This document shows positions 9,011 to 17,936 of a DNA stretch of 64,000 nucleotides, piece after piece. The first letter of the stretch is position 1, and every line of letters begins with the position of its first letter. Both the position numbers and the translations under genes were made by a program. The notes under the pieces are model-generated. The model ran no database searches. It had not been told where the DNA came from and saw only the letters and a program-made list of their open reading frames with translations. Origin of the DNA: Micromonospora trifolii (lineage in GTDB: Bacteria > Actinomycetota > Actinomycetes > Mycobacteriales > Micromonosporaceae); NCBI RefSeq assembly GCF_022229005.1, contig NZ_JAKKFD010000055.1, positions 92,328 to 156,327 on the forward strand. The letters are read 5' to 3'.

Positions 9011-9087
9011 GCGCCGATCTTGCAGCTTCTGTTGTCGAATTGGTTGACCTGAGCCTTGTGTCGGGACAGAAAGTGCAAGATCGCGGA
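9011..9087. repeat. GATCTTGC-ended intergenic palindromic element, copy 1
   Basis: Arms at 9011-9032 and 9066-9087 are inverted and imperfect, sharing GACAG/AAG/GCAAGATCG-type sequence, with a 33-base centre. The right arm matches the right arm of the element at 51011-51081 almost base for base (CAGnAAGTGCAAGATCGC). It lies in the 377-base gap 8929-9305 between the ABC ATPase and the second symporter, which otherwise holds only a doubtful small frame. Confidence 0.65.
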
Positions 9088-9127
9088 ACGCGCCGGCAGC
9101 GCCGAGGATCTCGCAGGCACGGACTCG

Positions 9128-9289
9128 GTGCTGGTCCGTGTTGAGCACCACGACAATGCCGTTTCCCAGTACCTGTTCGTTCGGGTCGGCGATCTGACTG
9201 CCGAACTCTGGGTGGCCGACCGCGCGGCCGCTACGAGGTACGCCCCAAAGGTTGCCGAACGGCTCTGCGTCGGCACCGACGCCTGCTGA
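9128..9289 (+). CDS. Doubtful small reading frame, possible gene remnant
   Basis: A 53-residue frame from a GTG reads VLVRVEHHDNAVSQYL, then FVRVGDLTAELWVADRAA and VAERLCVGTDAC. The composition is more protein-like than the opposite strand. There is no ribosome-binding site and the frame begins just after a palindromic element, so it may be the tail of a decayed gene. I do not recognise it. Confidence 0.2.
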   Translation: MLVRVEHHDNAVSQYLFVRVGDLTAELWVADRAAATRYAPKVAERLCVGTDAC

Positions 9290-9305
9290 GTTCGACGTCC
9301 CGGAC

Positions 9306-10946
9306 TCACATGCGGAGGGCTTCCGGGGTGTGCAGGCGGAGCATGGTGGCGGCGACGTCGGCCGGGGCTCGCCGGCGGGTCGCCATCGACACGACGACCA
9401 TCACTGTGAAGGCCAGCGGCACCGTCCAGGCGGCCGGCTGCGCGATGAGCGTGGCCGGCCAGCCGGACAGCGGTGGGCCGAGCACTGTGACCAGCACCGC
9501 GCCGATCGCCGCGCCGCCGCCGGCCACCACGCCGGCGGTGGCGCCCACGTCGGTCAGCCCACGCCACCAGATGCCGAGCACCAGCAGCGGGCAGAAGCTC
9601 GACGCGGCGACCGCGAACGCCAGCCCGACGACCTGCGACACGTCCAGCCCGGAGACGTGCAGCGAGAGCACCGCGGGCACACCACCAGCGATGACTGTGG
9701 CAAGCCGGAAGCCGCGTACCGAGCCCCGACCGAGCACGTCGGTCGAGATCACCCCGGCGACGCTGGTCAGCAGGCCGGACGAGGTGGAGAGGAACGCCGC
9801 GAAGGCGCCCGCGGCGACAAGCGCGGCGAGTAGCCGTCCGGCCAGGCCGTCACCCAGGGCCGCTTCGGGTAGCAGTACCACCACCGCGTCGGTCTGGCCG
9901 CTGAGCAGCAACTGCGGGGTGTAGATCCGGCCGAGGACCCCGTACAGGGTGGGCAGCAGGTAGAACGCGCCGACCAACGCCAGCACGACAAGTGTGGTCC
10001 GGCGGGCCGCCGCGCCGTCCGGATTGGTGTAGAAGCGCACCAGCACGTGCGGCAGACCCATGGTGCCCAGGAAGGTGGCCAGGATCAGCGAGTACGTGGC
10101 GAACAGGCCCCTGTCGTCGTCACCGGCGGCACTGGGCAGCAACCAGTCGTTGGCGTCGGTGGCCACCCCGGACACGTCCGGCACCGGATCACCGGCAGCG
10201 AAGGTCAACTCGTCGCCGGGGCGTACCTCCCGGATGTCACCGTCGGGCAGGGTGAGGGTCGCGCGGTGCTCGACCACGACGGTGGTCGCGGCCCGGAACG
10301 TGGGCCCGTCGGGCGGGGTCACCGCCGGGCGGCCGTCGGCCTGCCACTGCAGGGCCAGGAAGATCACCGGTACGGCGAGAGCGGTCAGCTTGAGCCAGTA
10401 CTGGAACGCCTGCACGAAGGTGATCGCTCGCATGCCGCCCAGCGCCACGTTGGCGGTGACCACGGCCGCCACCAGCAGGGCGCCGAGAGGGTACGGGGAG
10501 CCGGCCACAGTGGCCAGGGTCAGCCCGGCGCCCTGAAGTTGCGGCACCAGGTACAGCCAACCGATGAAGATCACGAAGGCGGTGGCCAGGATGCGGAGCC
10601 GACGCGACCCCAGCCGCAGCTCGCAGAAGTCGGGCAGGGTGAACGCACCGGAGCGGCGCAGTGGCGCGGCCACGAAGAGCAGCAGGGCCAGGTAGCCGGC
10701 GGCGAACCCGACCGGGTACCAGAGCACGTCCACGCCGTACTTGAGAACCAGACCGGCGATGCCGAGGAAGCTCGCCGCCGACAGGTACTCCCCGCCGATG
10801 GCTGCGGCGTTCCAGGTCGGACTGATCGCCCTGGACGCCACCAGGAAGTCGGAAGTGGTCCGGGCCAACCGCAGCCCGTAGAAGCCGATCCCGACGGTGA
10901 CGAGGGTGACCGCGACGATGGCCGGGACCACGAAGTCGTTGCCCAC
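9306..10946 (-). CDS. Sodium:solute symporter, second paralogue
   Basis: This 546-residue SSS-family transporter shares the family core with the 3349-5040 gene: GGEYLSAASFLGIAG, the central GTMGLPHVLVRFYTNPDG and LAFAVAASSFCPLLVLG. It has about 13 helices and an unusual charged loop of roughly 60 residues (VEHRATLTLPDGDIREV and following) between helices in the middle, absent from the first paralogue. The GTG start at 10946 directly abuts the TGA of the upstream small gene, so the two are coupled. The likely substrate is a small monocarboxylate, by family. Confidence 0.9.
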   Translation of the reverse strand: MGNDFVVPAIVAVTLVTVGIGFYGLRLARTTSDFLVASRAISPTWNAAAIGGEYLSAASFLGIAGLVLKYGVDVLWYPVGFAAGYLALLLFVAAPLRRSGAFTLPDFCELRLGSRRLRILATAFVIFIGWLYLVPQLQGAGLTLATVAGSPYPLGALLVAAVVTANVALGGMRAITFVQAFQYWLKLTALAVPVIFLALQWQADGRPAVTPPDGPTFRAATTVVVEHRATLTLPDGDIREVRPGDELTFAAGDPVPDVSGVATDANDWLLPSAAGDDDRGLFATYSLILATFLGTMGLPHVLVRFYTNPDGAAARRTTLVVLALVGAFYLLPTLYGVLGRIYTPQLLLSGQTDAVVVLLPEAALGDGLAGRLLAALVAAGAFAAFLSTSSGLLTSVAGVISTDVLGRGSVRGFRLATVIAGGVPAVLSLHVSGLDVSQVVGLAFAVAASSFCPLLVLGIWWRGLTDVGATAGVVAGGGAAIGAVLVTVLGPPLSGWPATLIAQPAAWTVPLAFTVMVVVSMATRRRAPADVAATMLRLHTPEALRM

Positions 10947-11360
10947 TCAGTGCTCCGGCCGTTGCACCAGGTCGGTGAAGTCCTGCTCGTTGCGCTCGGC
11001 CAGCCGCACGTACGCCCAGCCCACGCCGATCAGGAACGGGAAGGAGGCCACCCCGAGCAGCAACCACGGCAGGTTGACACCGGCGATGGTGGTCCGGCCG
11101 AGCGAGGGCGCGATCGCGAACAGCCAGGGCAGCCCGCCCAACCCGATGGCCACCACCAGGGACAGCCGCAGCGCCAGCGCGAGTTGGGCCCGGACCAGGC
11201 CGCGGACCAGCGCCTCGCCGACCTGGGTCTGCTGGGCCAACTCGGCACGGGTCCGCTCGGCGCGGGTGTCCTGCCTGGTGATTTCGGCCAGCACGATCCG
11301 GGACCGCCGGGGCGGCGGCACCGCACCGCTCGACCCCACGTCAGGGAGTTGCTTGGCCAC
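10947..11360 (-). CDS. Small membrane protein paired with the second symporter
   Basis: The 137-residue protein has a charged N-terminal region with Arg/Glu-rich helix (residues 25-50) and two transmembrane segments, one in LRLSLVVAIGLGGLPWLFAI and one in WLLLGVASFPFLIGVGWAYV. The C-terminus reads RLAERNEQDFTDLV. It occupies the position that DUF485 has before the other symporter, but the sequence is only loosely similar. It is probably an accessory subunit or stabiliser. Confidence 0.78.
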   Translation of the reverse strand: MAKQLPDVGSSGAVPPPRRSRIVLAEITRQDTRAERTRAELAQQTQVGEALVRGLVRAQLALALRLSLVVAIGLGGLPWLFAIAPSLGRTTIAGVNLPWLLLGVASFPFLIGVGWAYVRLAERNEQDFTDLVQRPEH

Positions 11361-11404
11361 CCCGGCAGTCTCGCCCGCCGTACGCGATTGTCAAGCGTTC
11401 ACGC

Positions 11405-13075
11405 TCACCAGCGTTGCAACCCGAGGCAGTCGGTCACGGTGGCGCTCACCGGGGTCGTGTCGAGGACCCGCCGGGCGCGTTCCCTGCCGAGGTTCGTCGC
11501 CCAGAAGCCGTCCCGGGGCAGCTCGGCGGCGATCTCCCCCAGCGCGCAGGAGCGCATCGGCTCGGGCAGCCGGTCCAGGGCCGGCACGGCGTCGGCCGAC
11601 AGCCCGGACAGGTAGCTGACGTCCAACCGGCCGGTCTCCAGGTACCTGTCGACGTTCCGTTCGGCGATCATGCGATCCGGGTTGAGAAGGGCCAACCCGA
11701 GCAGCGCCAACACCGCGGTGCCGACCACCAACCGGGGGAGCCAGTCGGCCCGCAACCGCGCCACGGCCACCCCGACCAGGACGAACAGCAGCCCCAGCCA
11801 GAGTTCGACTGTCGACACGACGAGCCGCAGCCGGGTGGCACCGTACGCATCGGCGTAGACCTGCATCCGGTAGAGCGCCGACGCGACGATCACCAGACTG
11901 AGCGCGGCGAGCGTGCCGAGCAGTACCCGGACCAGCAGCCGGTCCCCCCGGGTGGCCTTCGGCGCCCGGCGGGCGGCGATCGCGATGACCAGCAGGGTGA
12001 GCGCGGTGACGGCGAGCAGTTGCCAGAAGCCGCCGCGGGCGTACTGGGCGTAGGTGAGCCCGGCGGTCCGCAGCACGTGCCCCGCCCCGCCGAACAACAC
12101 AGTCAGCTGGACCAGCACGAATACGGCGAACAGGGCGTCGAGCAACACCAGCGGAAGGGTCCACTCCAGCCGGTGCGCCGGCCGGGACGACGCCGGTCGC
12201 AGGCCCTCCAGGTCGGGTGGGCGGCTGACCAGGTACGCGCCACCTAGCAGACCACAGCCGATCAGCATCAGCCGCAGCAACCAGCCGATCACACCGGCCG
12301 GCGCGATGTCGGGCAGCAGACCGCCGACCAGGTTGGCGAATACCGCGTCGGCGGAGGAGAAGAGCAGCCCGAACAGCGTCAGCAGGACGGCGGACACCGC
12401 CAGGCTGGTCACTATGCGTCCGAACCCGATCCCCGACCCCGCCGGGCGGTTGTTGCGCACTCCGCGTACCGCCCACGGGAGCGCCCGTACCGTCGCGGCC
12501 GGTGGCAGCGTCGCGGCGACAAACATTCCGAGCGGGCTCCGCCCGCCGGTCACCGCGAGCGTCACGGTCCCCACCGCTGCCAGCAGGCAGAGCACGAAGA
12601 GCCAACCGGCGGCCCGGAACGTGCCGACGGCGACCAACGCGACAGTCGCGGCAGCCCAGGCGACCTGCGCCACCCGCCCCGGTGCCCCCGTGGCACCGGG
12701 ACGGGCGGGTTCGGCGCCGGTTGCGGTGCCGGGCTCGGTCGGCTCGGTGTGGCCCGCAACCGGGGAGGACGCCCCGGGCTTGACGATGGCGGCGGTGCCG
12801 AGGGCGGTCGTGCCGGCCAACGCGGCGAGCAGCCAGCCGAGGCCCGGACGAACCATCGTGAGCACCGAGGCGCCGACGACTGCCGCCGCCGTCGACGCCG
12901 CCAGGACCATCGGACCCGCATCCCCGGATGGCCCCGGCCAGCGCCGCGCGATCATCGATGGCGGCCGGGGCAGGGCCGGTGCGGCCGGAGCTACCTGGGG
13001 CCGACCGGCCGCCGGCGGTGCGGCCGGCCAGGTCGGCCCGGTGGCCGGGATCGGGGTGCTGCCGGGGCTGGTCAT
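11405..13075 (-). CDS. DUF4173/DUF4153-type multispanning membrane protein
   Basis: A 556-residue product from the ATG at 13075, which overlaps the upstream kinase stop as ATGA. A Pro/Ala-rich cytoplasmic start of about 50 residues precedes roughly 12 helices. The C-terminal soluble part has NVDRYLETGRLDVSYLSGLS followed by DAVPALDRLPEPMR and CALGEIAAEL, the tail typical of DUF4153/DUF4173 proteins. The function is unknown. Coupling to a two-component system suggests that its level or activity is tied to that envelope signal. An alternative start 30 bases upstream is less likely because the ATGA overlap decides the start. Confidence 0.83.
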   Translation of the reverse strand: MTSPGSTPIPATGPTWPAAPPAAGRPQVAPAAPALPRPPSMIARRWPGPSGDAGPMVLAASTAAAVVGASVLTMVRPGLGWLLAALAGTTALGTAAIVKPGASSPVAGHTEPTEPGTATGAEPARPGATGAPGRVAQVAWAAATVALVAVGTFRAAGWLFVLCLLAAVGTVTLAVTGGRSPLGMFVAATLPPAATVRALPWAVRGVRNNRPAGSGIGFGRIVTSLAVSAVLLTLFGLLFSSADAVFANLVGGLLPDIAPAGVIGWLLRLMLIGCGLLGGAYLVSRPPDLEGLRPASSRPAHRLEWTLPLVLLDALFAVFVLVQLTVLFGGAGHVLRTAGLTYAQYARGGFWQLLAVTALTLLVIAIAARRAPKATRGDRLLVRVLLGTLAALSLVIVASALYRMQVYADAYGATRLRLVVSTVELWLGLLFVLVGVAVARLRADWLPRLVVGTAVLALLGLALLNPDRMIAERNVDRYLETGRLDVSYLSGLSADAVPALDRLPEPMRSCALGEIAAELPRDGFWATNLGRERARRVLDTTPVSATVTDCLGLQRW

Positions 13076-14154
13076 GCTGCCTCTTCTCGATATGACCCGT
13101 CGCACGGGATGGTGACCTGAATGCGGCAGCCGGGCCGGTCACCCCGGTCTGGCCCGGCGGGATCGAGGACACGGATCCGACCGCCGTGCAGTTCGACGAC
13201 CCACCGGGCGATGGCCAGGCCGAGCCCGGTCCCACCACCGGCCGACCGGTCGCCGCGGGTGAACCGCTCGAACACCCGGGAACGCTCGGCCGGCGGAATG
13301 CCCTGGCCCTCGTCGCTCACCTCGAAGCGGAGCTGGTCGCCGTGCTCCTCTGCGCTCACCCGCACCGTGCCGCCGGGTGGGCTGTGTCGTGCCGCGTTGT
13401 CGAGGAGGTTCGCGAAGACCTGGTGCAGCCGCCACGGGTCCGCGTGGACAGTCAGCGGTGCCGGCAGGTCGCGGAGCTGGAAGCACACGTCCAGGCCCGC
13501 GCCGGACGCGCTGGCAGTGGCGTGCTCCACCGCCTCGTCGAGGAAGTCCCCCACGTCGATGCGTACGCGCCGCAGCGGCACCACCCCGGCGTCGAGTCGG
13601 GACAGGTCGAGCAGGTCGGCGACGAGGTGCCCGAGCCGTTCGGTCTGGGCCAGCGCCGAACGCAGCGCCGCGGGCTCGGGGTCGGCCACCCCGTCCACCA
13701 TGTTCTCCAGCACGCCCTGCAACGCGGTGATCGGCGTACGCAGCTCGTGCGACACGTTGGCGATCAGCTCGCGTCGACGCTGGTCGGCGGCGTGCAGATC
13801 CTCGGCCATCTTGTTGAACGCCTGGGCCAGCTCGCCGACCTCGTCACGGGAGGTGGCGCGTACCCGACGTGTGTAGTCGCCGCGGGCCATCGCGCCGGCG
13901 GCCGCTGTCATGTCCCGCAACGGCGAGGTCATGCCGTGCGCGAGCACCTGCGAGGTGAGCAGGGCGACCGCGATGGCGGTGGCGGAGGTGATCGGCGGCG
14001 GCCAGCCGATGCCGTACGAGAAGTAGGCCAGCCCGGCCGCCCCGGAGGCGACCAGCAGCACACCCAGCTTCAGCTTGATCGAGCGCACCGGGTCCAGCGG
14101 TCGGGGCAGCAGCTCCAGCACCCGGTCCAGCCGGGTGAGCAGGGTCGCCGTCAT
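13072..14154 (-). CDS. Sensor histidine kinase
   Basis: The 360-residue kinase has two transmembrane segments (about 30-48 and 57-73) with a very short external loop. A HAMP linker follows (about 76-125), then HisKA with H136 in ANVSHELRTPIT. The ATPase domain has N-box NLLDNAARHS, G1 DEGQGIP and G2 GGGTGLGLAIARWV. The start is the ATG overlapping the regulator stop (ATGA), not the longer frame beginning at 14274. The tiny external loop suggests that membrane or intramembrane stress is sensed rather than a soluble ligand. It acts with the regulator just upstream. Confidence 0.92.
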   Translation of the reverse strand: MTATLLTRLDRVLELLPRPLDPVRSIKLKLGVLLVASGAAGLAYFSYGIGWPPPITSATAIAVALLTSQVLAHGMTSPLRDMTAAAGAMARGDYTRRVRATSRDEVGELAQAFNKMAEDLHAADQRRRELIANVSHELRTPITALQGVLENMVDGVADPEPAALRSALAQTERLGHLVADLLDLSRLDAGVVPLRRVRIDVGDFLDEAVEHATASASGAGLDVCFQLRDLPAPLTVHADPWRLHQVFANLLDNAARHSPPGGTVRVSAEEHGDQLRFEVSDEGQGIPPAERSRVFERFTRGDRSAGGGTGLGLAIARWVVELHGGRIRVLDPAGPDRGDRPGCRIQVTIPCDGSYREEAA

Positions 14155-14831
14155 GACGGCAGCTCCAGGGCGTAGCCGACCCCGTGCACAGTGCGGATGA
14201 GGTCGGCACCCAGCTTGCGGCGCAGAGCCTTGATGTGGCTGTCCACGGTGCGGGTGCCGCTCCCGTCGCCCCATCCCCAGACGTCGGCGAGGAGCCGTTC
14301 CCGGGGGAGCACGGTGCGGGGTCGACCCGCGAGGTGGACCAGCAGGTCGAACTCGGTCGGGGTGAGGTGCACGTCCGCCCCGGCCCGGCGGACCCGTCGC
14401 TCGGCCTCGTTGATCTCGATGTCGCCGAGGCGGATTGCGGGCGGCGCGGGAGTGGCGGCGGCCCGCTCCATCCGGCGCAGCAGAACATGCACCCGGGCGG
14501 TGAGCTCCCGCATCGAGAACGGCTTGGTGAGGTAGTCGTCCGCGCCGACCGCCAGCCCCACGAGCAGGTCGGTTTCGTCGTCCCGTGCGGTGAGCATCAG
14601 CACCGGCACCGCACGGTCAGCCTGGATCCGGCGGCACACCTCCAGGCCGTCGAAGCCCGGCAGCATCACGTCGAGGACGACGAGATCCGGCTGTACGGCG
14701 TGGAACTGCGCGACCGCGCTGGGCCCGTCCGCCGCGATCTCCACCGTGAAACCCTCGGCCCTTAGTCGGGCGGCGATGGACTCGGCGATGGTCCGTTCGT
14801 CCTCGACCACCAGTACCCGGCGTTCTTTCAT
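14151..14831 (-). CDS. OmpR-family response regulator
   Basis: The 226-residue regulator has a receiver domain with acidic pair E10/D11, phosphoacceptor D54 (VVLDVMLPG) and K in DDYLTKPFS. A winged-helix DNA-binding domain follows (about 130-225) with TPTEFDLLVHLA and GTRTVDSHIKALRRKLG. It is the first gene of the three-gene unit with the kinase and the DUF4173 protein. The 142-base upstream region carries three DnaA-box-like sequences. Confidence 0.94.
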   Translation of the reverse strand: MKERRVLVVEDERTIAESIAARLRAEGFTVEIAADGPSAVAQFHAVQPDLVVLDVMLPGFDGLEVCRRIQADRAVPVLMLTARDDETDLLVGLAVGADDYLTKPFSMRELTARVHVLLRRMERAAATPAPPAIRLGDIEINEAERRVRRAGADVHLTPTEFDLLVHLAGRPRTVLPRERLLADVWGWGDGSGTRTVDSHIKALRRKLGADLIRTVHGVGYALELPS

Positions 14832-14876
14832 GGGTCCTGACTGTAGGGAGCGGCCGTGGAGATCAGTGGTTTGCGT

Positions 14877-14916
14877 TGTGAATAACCTGTGGAGAACCGC
14901 TCACGGCTGTGGATAA
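14877..14916 (+). promoter_or_regulatory. Cluster of three DnaA-box-like 9-mers
   Basis: TGTGAATAA (14877-14885), TGTGGAGAA (14888-14896) and TGTGGATAA (14908-14916) lie in the same orientation. The last is a perfect complement of the TTATCCACA DnaA box; the other two each differ by one base. They sit 46-85 bases upstream of the OmpR-type regulator start, where its promoter should be. Confidence 0.5.
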
Positions 14917-14973
14917 CTCGGATGCGAAGCGGGGCCGGTGGCACGATGCCGCCGGCCCCGCTGCACCAAACCG

Positions 14974-17046
14974 TCAGTCGACAGGTACGACCAGGTCCAC
15001 TGACATGCTGCCGGTGGCCGGGACGGTGAAGAGCGCCAGCTTTCGGCTGCCGTCCGGCTGGGTCACCAGGTAGCGACCGTCGAAGTACTCATCTCCGAGC
15101 GAGACGTTGTAGGTGAAGTAGATCCGCTGCGGTCCCTTGAGGCGAATGCTGAACCGACCGTCGCTGATCGACCCGTTGCCCGCGATGTCGCCGGTGTCGG
15201 CGCTGCGGGCGATGACGAATCCGCTGGTGAAGGAAGCGCCGTCCGGCGTACGGAGGGTGCCGGTCAGCTCGATGCCCTGGTCGAGTTGGACGTTGTGGGT
15301 GGCGGCCGCCCCGGCGGTCACCGGCACCGGAGTGGCCTTGAACCGGCTGGGCTTGTCGCCGGACCACTCGCTGGCGTACGGGTTACCACCGAACACCAGC
15401 GGCCAGGCGTACGGGCCGAGGCGCTTGATGGTGTAGACGCCGCGCTCGTCGGTGATGGCGTCCTGGGCGCCGACCCCGGGGTGACCGGTCAGCACCGACA
15501 CGCCGGCGTTCGCCACCGGCTTGCCGGCCACGTCGGTGACAGTGCCCGTGACAGTGCCCGCCCGGTCGAGCAGGACCTGCGGTCCGGTGACGACCTGACC
15601 GGCGGTGGCGGCGACGACGGCTGCCTCCCGCTCGTCGCCGGTGCCACCGTTGGCGCCCACCCACTGACGGCCGTACGTGTCGCGTTGCGGCACCGCGAAG
15701 AGCTTGTAGCTGCCGACGGCGAGTGGTCCCACCTGGATCTTGCCGTTGCGGTCGCTGCAGTCGCCGTAGCCGTCCTGGAGCGACGCCTGCTTCGGCAGGA
15801 AGGTGTCCAGGCAGATGTTCGACACCGGCGCGCCGCTCTGCCGGTCCACGATGGTGGTGCTGATGACCGCGCCGGGCCGCATCTTCACTGTCAACTTGGT
15901 GTCGACGTTCGCCTTGACCCGTACCCCGTTCACCTCGCGGGAGAAGTGCAGCTTGTCCGGTGCGTCCAGGTAGATGGTGTGTTTGCCCTGCGGCAGGCCG
16001 GTGACGGTCACAGTGCCGGTGCCGTTGCTGCAGATCGACTGGGCGCAGAAGTTTGCGATCGGGGCGCCGGTGACCGAGTTGATGGCCGACAGGGTGACCG
16101 AGCCGGTGCCGAGCAGGCTGTCCGCGATGGTCGTCTGCTGCCCACCCCGCACCTCGACCAGGTTGGCTTCCTCAGAGGTCAGCTTGCCGCGGTAGTACTG
16201 CTGACGCTCACCGGCGGTCACGCCAACCTTGTAGGCGCCCTGGAGCAGTTGCGCGGTGAACTCGCCGTTCGCGTCGGTCTGCGTCCACGCCCCGCTGGAC
16301 GAGTTGGCGGTGGTGATGCTGACCTCGGCGTTCGGGAGTGGGGCGCCAGCGGCGGTGGTGAACCGGCCGGTCAGGCTGCCCGCCGGCAGCGCCGTCTCGT
16401 TGACCACGATCGCCTCGTCGGCCTTGACCTCGAAGACGTCGGCGCTCTCCTGGTCGAGCTTCCCGGGCACGTACTGCTCCTGGTAGGAGCCCTCGATCGG
16501 TTGGATGCTCACCGTGTAGCGACCCGGTCGGGCGGCGATAGTGAACCGGCCCTGGTCGTCGGTGCGACCCCACGCCCGGGCATACGTTTCGGTCTCCCGA
16601 ACGTCGACGCTCAGGTCCACCACCGGCTGGCCGTCGGTGTTCACGATGCGTCCGGTGATGCTGCCGGTGGCGAAGAGCTGCTCGTCGACCCGGGTGGTGC
16701 CACCCTCGGTGACGGTCACCGGGTCGGCGTCGAACGCGCTGTCCTTCTGGTGGTGGTACTGCTCAGGCTTCTCCCAGGGGAAGTAGCCCACCACGTACGA
16801 GCCGGCTTGCAGCCCGCCGACCGTGTAGTTGCCGTCGGCGTCGGTGTTGGTGGAGCCGACGTACTCGTAGCTGTCGCTCTCGTAGAGCTGCACGAGGACT
16901 TCGGCGGCGGGTGTGCCTGCGCTGGTGGTCAGTCGTCCGCTGACCGCGCCCGTCGCCGCGGCCTGGGCCGGGGTGGCGCCGGGCAGCACGAGCGCCGCCA
17001 CGACGGCACCGGCCAGGAGAACGCGGCGGGCTTCGAATAGCTGCAT
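14974..17046 (-). CDS. Secreted multi-domain protein with repeated carboxypeptidase-regulatory-like beta-sandwich domains
   Basis: The 690-residue protein starts at the ATG at 17046, which gives a classical signal peptide (FEARRVLLAGAVVAALVLP, ending in AQAAA). A frame starting 27 codons earlier is rejected. The mature part is made of about six to seven tandem beta-sandwich units with the pattern GxVxGRhTTxxGTPhxxxxV, then TDxxGxYTVxGLxAGSY, as in carboxypeptidase regulatory-like and Cna-B-like domains. A cysteine pair (NFCAQSIC) and others sit in the middle. No sortase motif or C-terminal anchor is seen, so it is likely released. Such arrays usually serve as surface stalks or carbohydrate/protein binders; no catalytic domain is visible. 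Confidence 0.82.
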   Translation of the reverse strand: MQLFEARRVLLAGAVVAALVLPGATPAQAAATGAVSGRLTTSAGTPAAEVLVQLYESDSYEYVGSTNTDADGNYTVGGLQAGSYVVGYFPWEKPEQYHHQKDSAFDADPVTVTEGGTTRVDEQLFATGSITGRIVNTDGQPVVDLSVDVRETETYARAWGRTDDQGRFTIAARPGRYTVSIQPIEGSYQEQYVPGKLDQESADVFEVKADEAIVVNETALPAGSLTGRFTTAAGAPLPNAEVSITTANSSSGAWTQTDANGEFTAQLLQGAYKVGVTAGERQQYYRGKLTSEEANLVEVRGGQQTTIADSLLGTGSVTLSAINSVTGAPIANFCAQSICSNGTGTVTVTGLPQGKHTIYLDAPDKLHFSREVNGVRVKANVDTKLTVKMRPGAVISTTIVDRQSGAPVSNICLDTFLPKQASLQDGYGDCSDRNGKIQVGPLAVGSYKLFAVPQRDTYGRQWVGANGGTGDEREAAVVAATAGQVVTGPQVLLDRAGTVTGTVTDVAGKPVANAGVSVLTGHPGVGAQDAITDERGVYTIKRLGPYAWPLVFGGNPYASEWSGDKPSRFKATPVPVTAGAAATHNVQLDQGIELTGTLRTPDGASFTSGFVIARSADTGDIAGNGSISDGRFSIRLKGPQRIYFTYNVSLGDEYFDGRYLVTQPDGSRKLALFTVPATGSMSVDLVVPVD

Positions 17047-17207
17047 CGATGTCCCAATGTGAGGGTGGTGGGGCGGCCTGAGCAGGCTCTGCCCGCACCG
17101 ACCCTGCGCCCCGTACGGGGTCGGCACCCGAAGAATAGGTCACCGACGATGGCTCTGGAATTGCCCGACCGGGCGAGCATCCTCAGTGGAAACGGGCACC
17201 CTGGCGG

Positions 17208-17870
17208 TCAGCCCAGGCCGATGCGCTCCGGCCGGGCCGAGGCGGAGCCGAGCCAGGTGTGCGGGTTGCCGTACCAGCACCAGCCCAGCTTGGGTGCGCC
17301 CTGGCTGATCCACAGCGCGGGCACCCGCTTGTCGCCGCAGCGGGAGCCGACCAGCGAGAAGCACCGGTTGCTGGCCAGCGCGGCCGGGTGCAGCGTGATG
17401 AAGGCGAGCCCCTCGTCGATGCTCAGCGGCAACCGGCCCTGCGCGGTGATCCCCTCCATGGCCGTGGCCGGGGCCAGGTTGCGGAACTCCTCGCCCCGGT
17501 CGACGTCGAAGAGCAGGTACGCCGGCCCGGCCGGCACCTCCAGCTCCTTGATCGGGTCGAAGCGGGGCAGGTCGTCCTCGGCGTAGTTCCGGTCGACGAC
17601 GCCGGGCTTGCGCTTGCCGGCCACTGTGGTGAGCTCCACCCGTTCCGGCACCCCGATCAGCTCTCGGGTGATGACCAGCAGGAACGGCACCCGGGCGTCG
17701 GTGGGGGCGGGCAGGCCGGCGGTGCCCTCGACCGCCCTGGCCCGCAGTGGCGCGACCAGGTCGCGGAAGGCGCCCTCGGTCAGCCCGGCGAGGGCGGGGT
17801 AGCCGAGCTGCACCAGTCGGTCGAGTTGGTTGTCGAACTCGGATTCGGCGTCGAACGGGGTTGCGGTCAC
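17208..17870 (-). CDS. DUF5701 family protein
   Basis: The 220-residue protein begins at a GTG preceded by GGGAGG. It shows the family pattern: EFDNQLDRLVQLGYP at the N-terminus, a VPFLLVITRELI strand, a DRNYAEDDLPRFDP segment, and a C-terminal WISQGAPKLGWCWYGNPHTW. Function is unknown; actinobacterial members are stand-alone soluble proteins. A TetR-type palindrome lies 28-46 bases upstream, so it may be under repression by an unlinked regulator. Confidence 0.75.
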   Translation of the reverse strand: MTATPFDAESEFDNQLDRLVQLGYPALAGLTEGAFRDLVAPLRARAVEGTAGLPAPTDARVPFLLVITRELIGVPERVELTTVAGKRKPGVVDRNYAEDDLPRFDPIKELEVPAGPAYLLFDVDRGEEFRNLAPATAMEGITAQGRLPLSIDEGLAFITLHPAALASNRCFSLVGSRCGDKRVPALWISQGAPKLGWCWYGNPHTWLGSASARPERIGLG

Positions 17871-17897
17871 GGCGAGCCTCCCGGAAGTCGTACGGAC

Positions 17898-17916
17898 TAG
17901 CGTACAACGTACGGTA
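17898..17916. promoter_or_regulatory. TetR-type operator-like palindrome upstream of the DUF5701 gene
   Basis: TAGCGTACAACGTACGGTA is a 19-base inverted repeat of the form TAnCGTACnnnGTACGnTA, broken only at positions 3 and 17. A further CGTAC lies ten bases away. It lies in the 66-base gap between the LytTR regulator stop and the DUF5701 start, so it should overlap the DUF5701 promoter. Confidence 0.5.
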
Positions 17917-17936
17917 GGGCTGGTTCCATTCCCGGC

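Noticed and set aside
11391..13238. A 615-codon open frame overlapping the DUF4173 gene
   Set aside because: It is arginine- and glycine-heavy and lies out of frame with the membrane protein, whose helices and ATGA coupling are convincing. High GC makes such shadow frames common.
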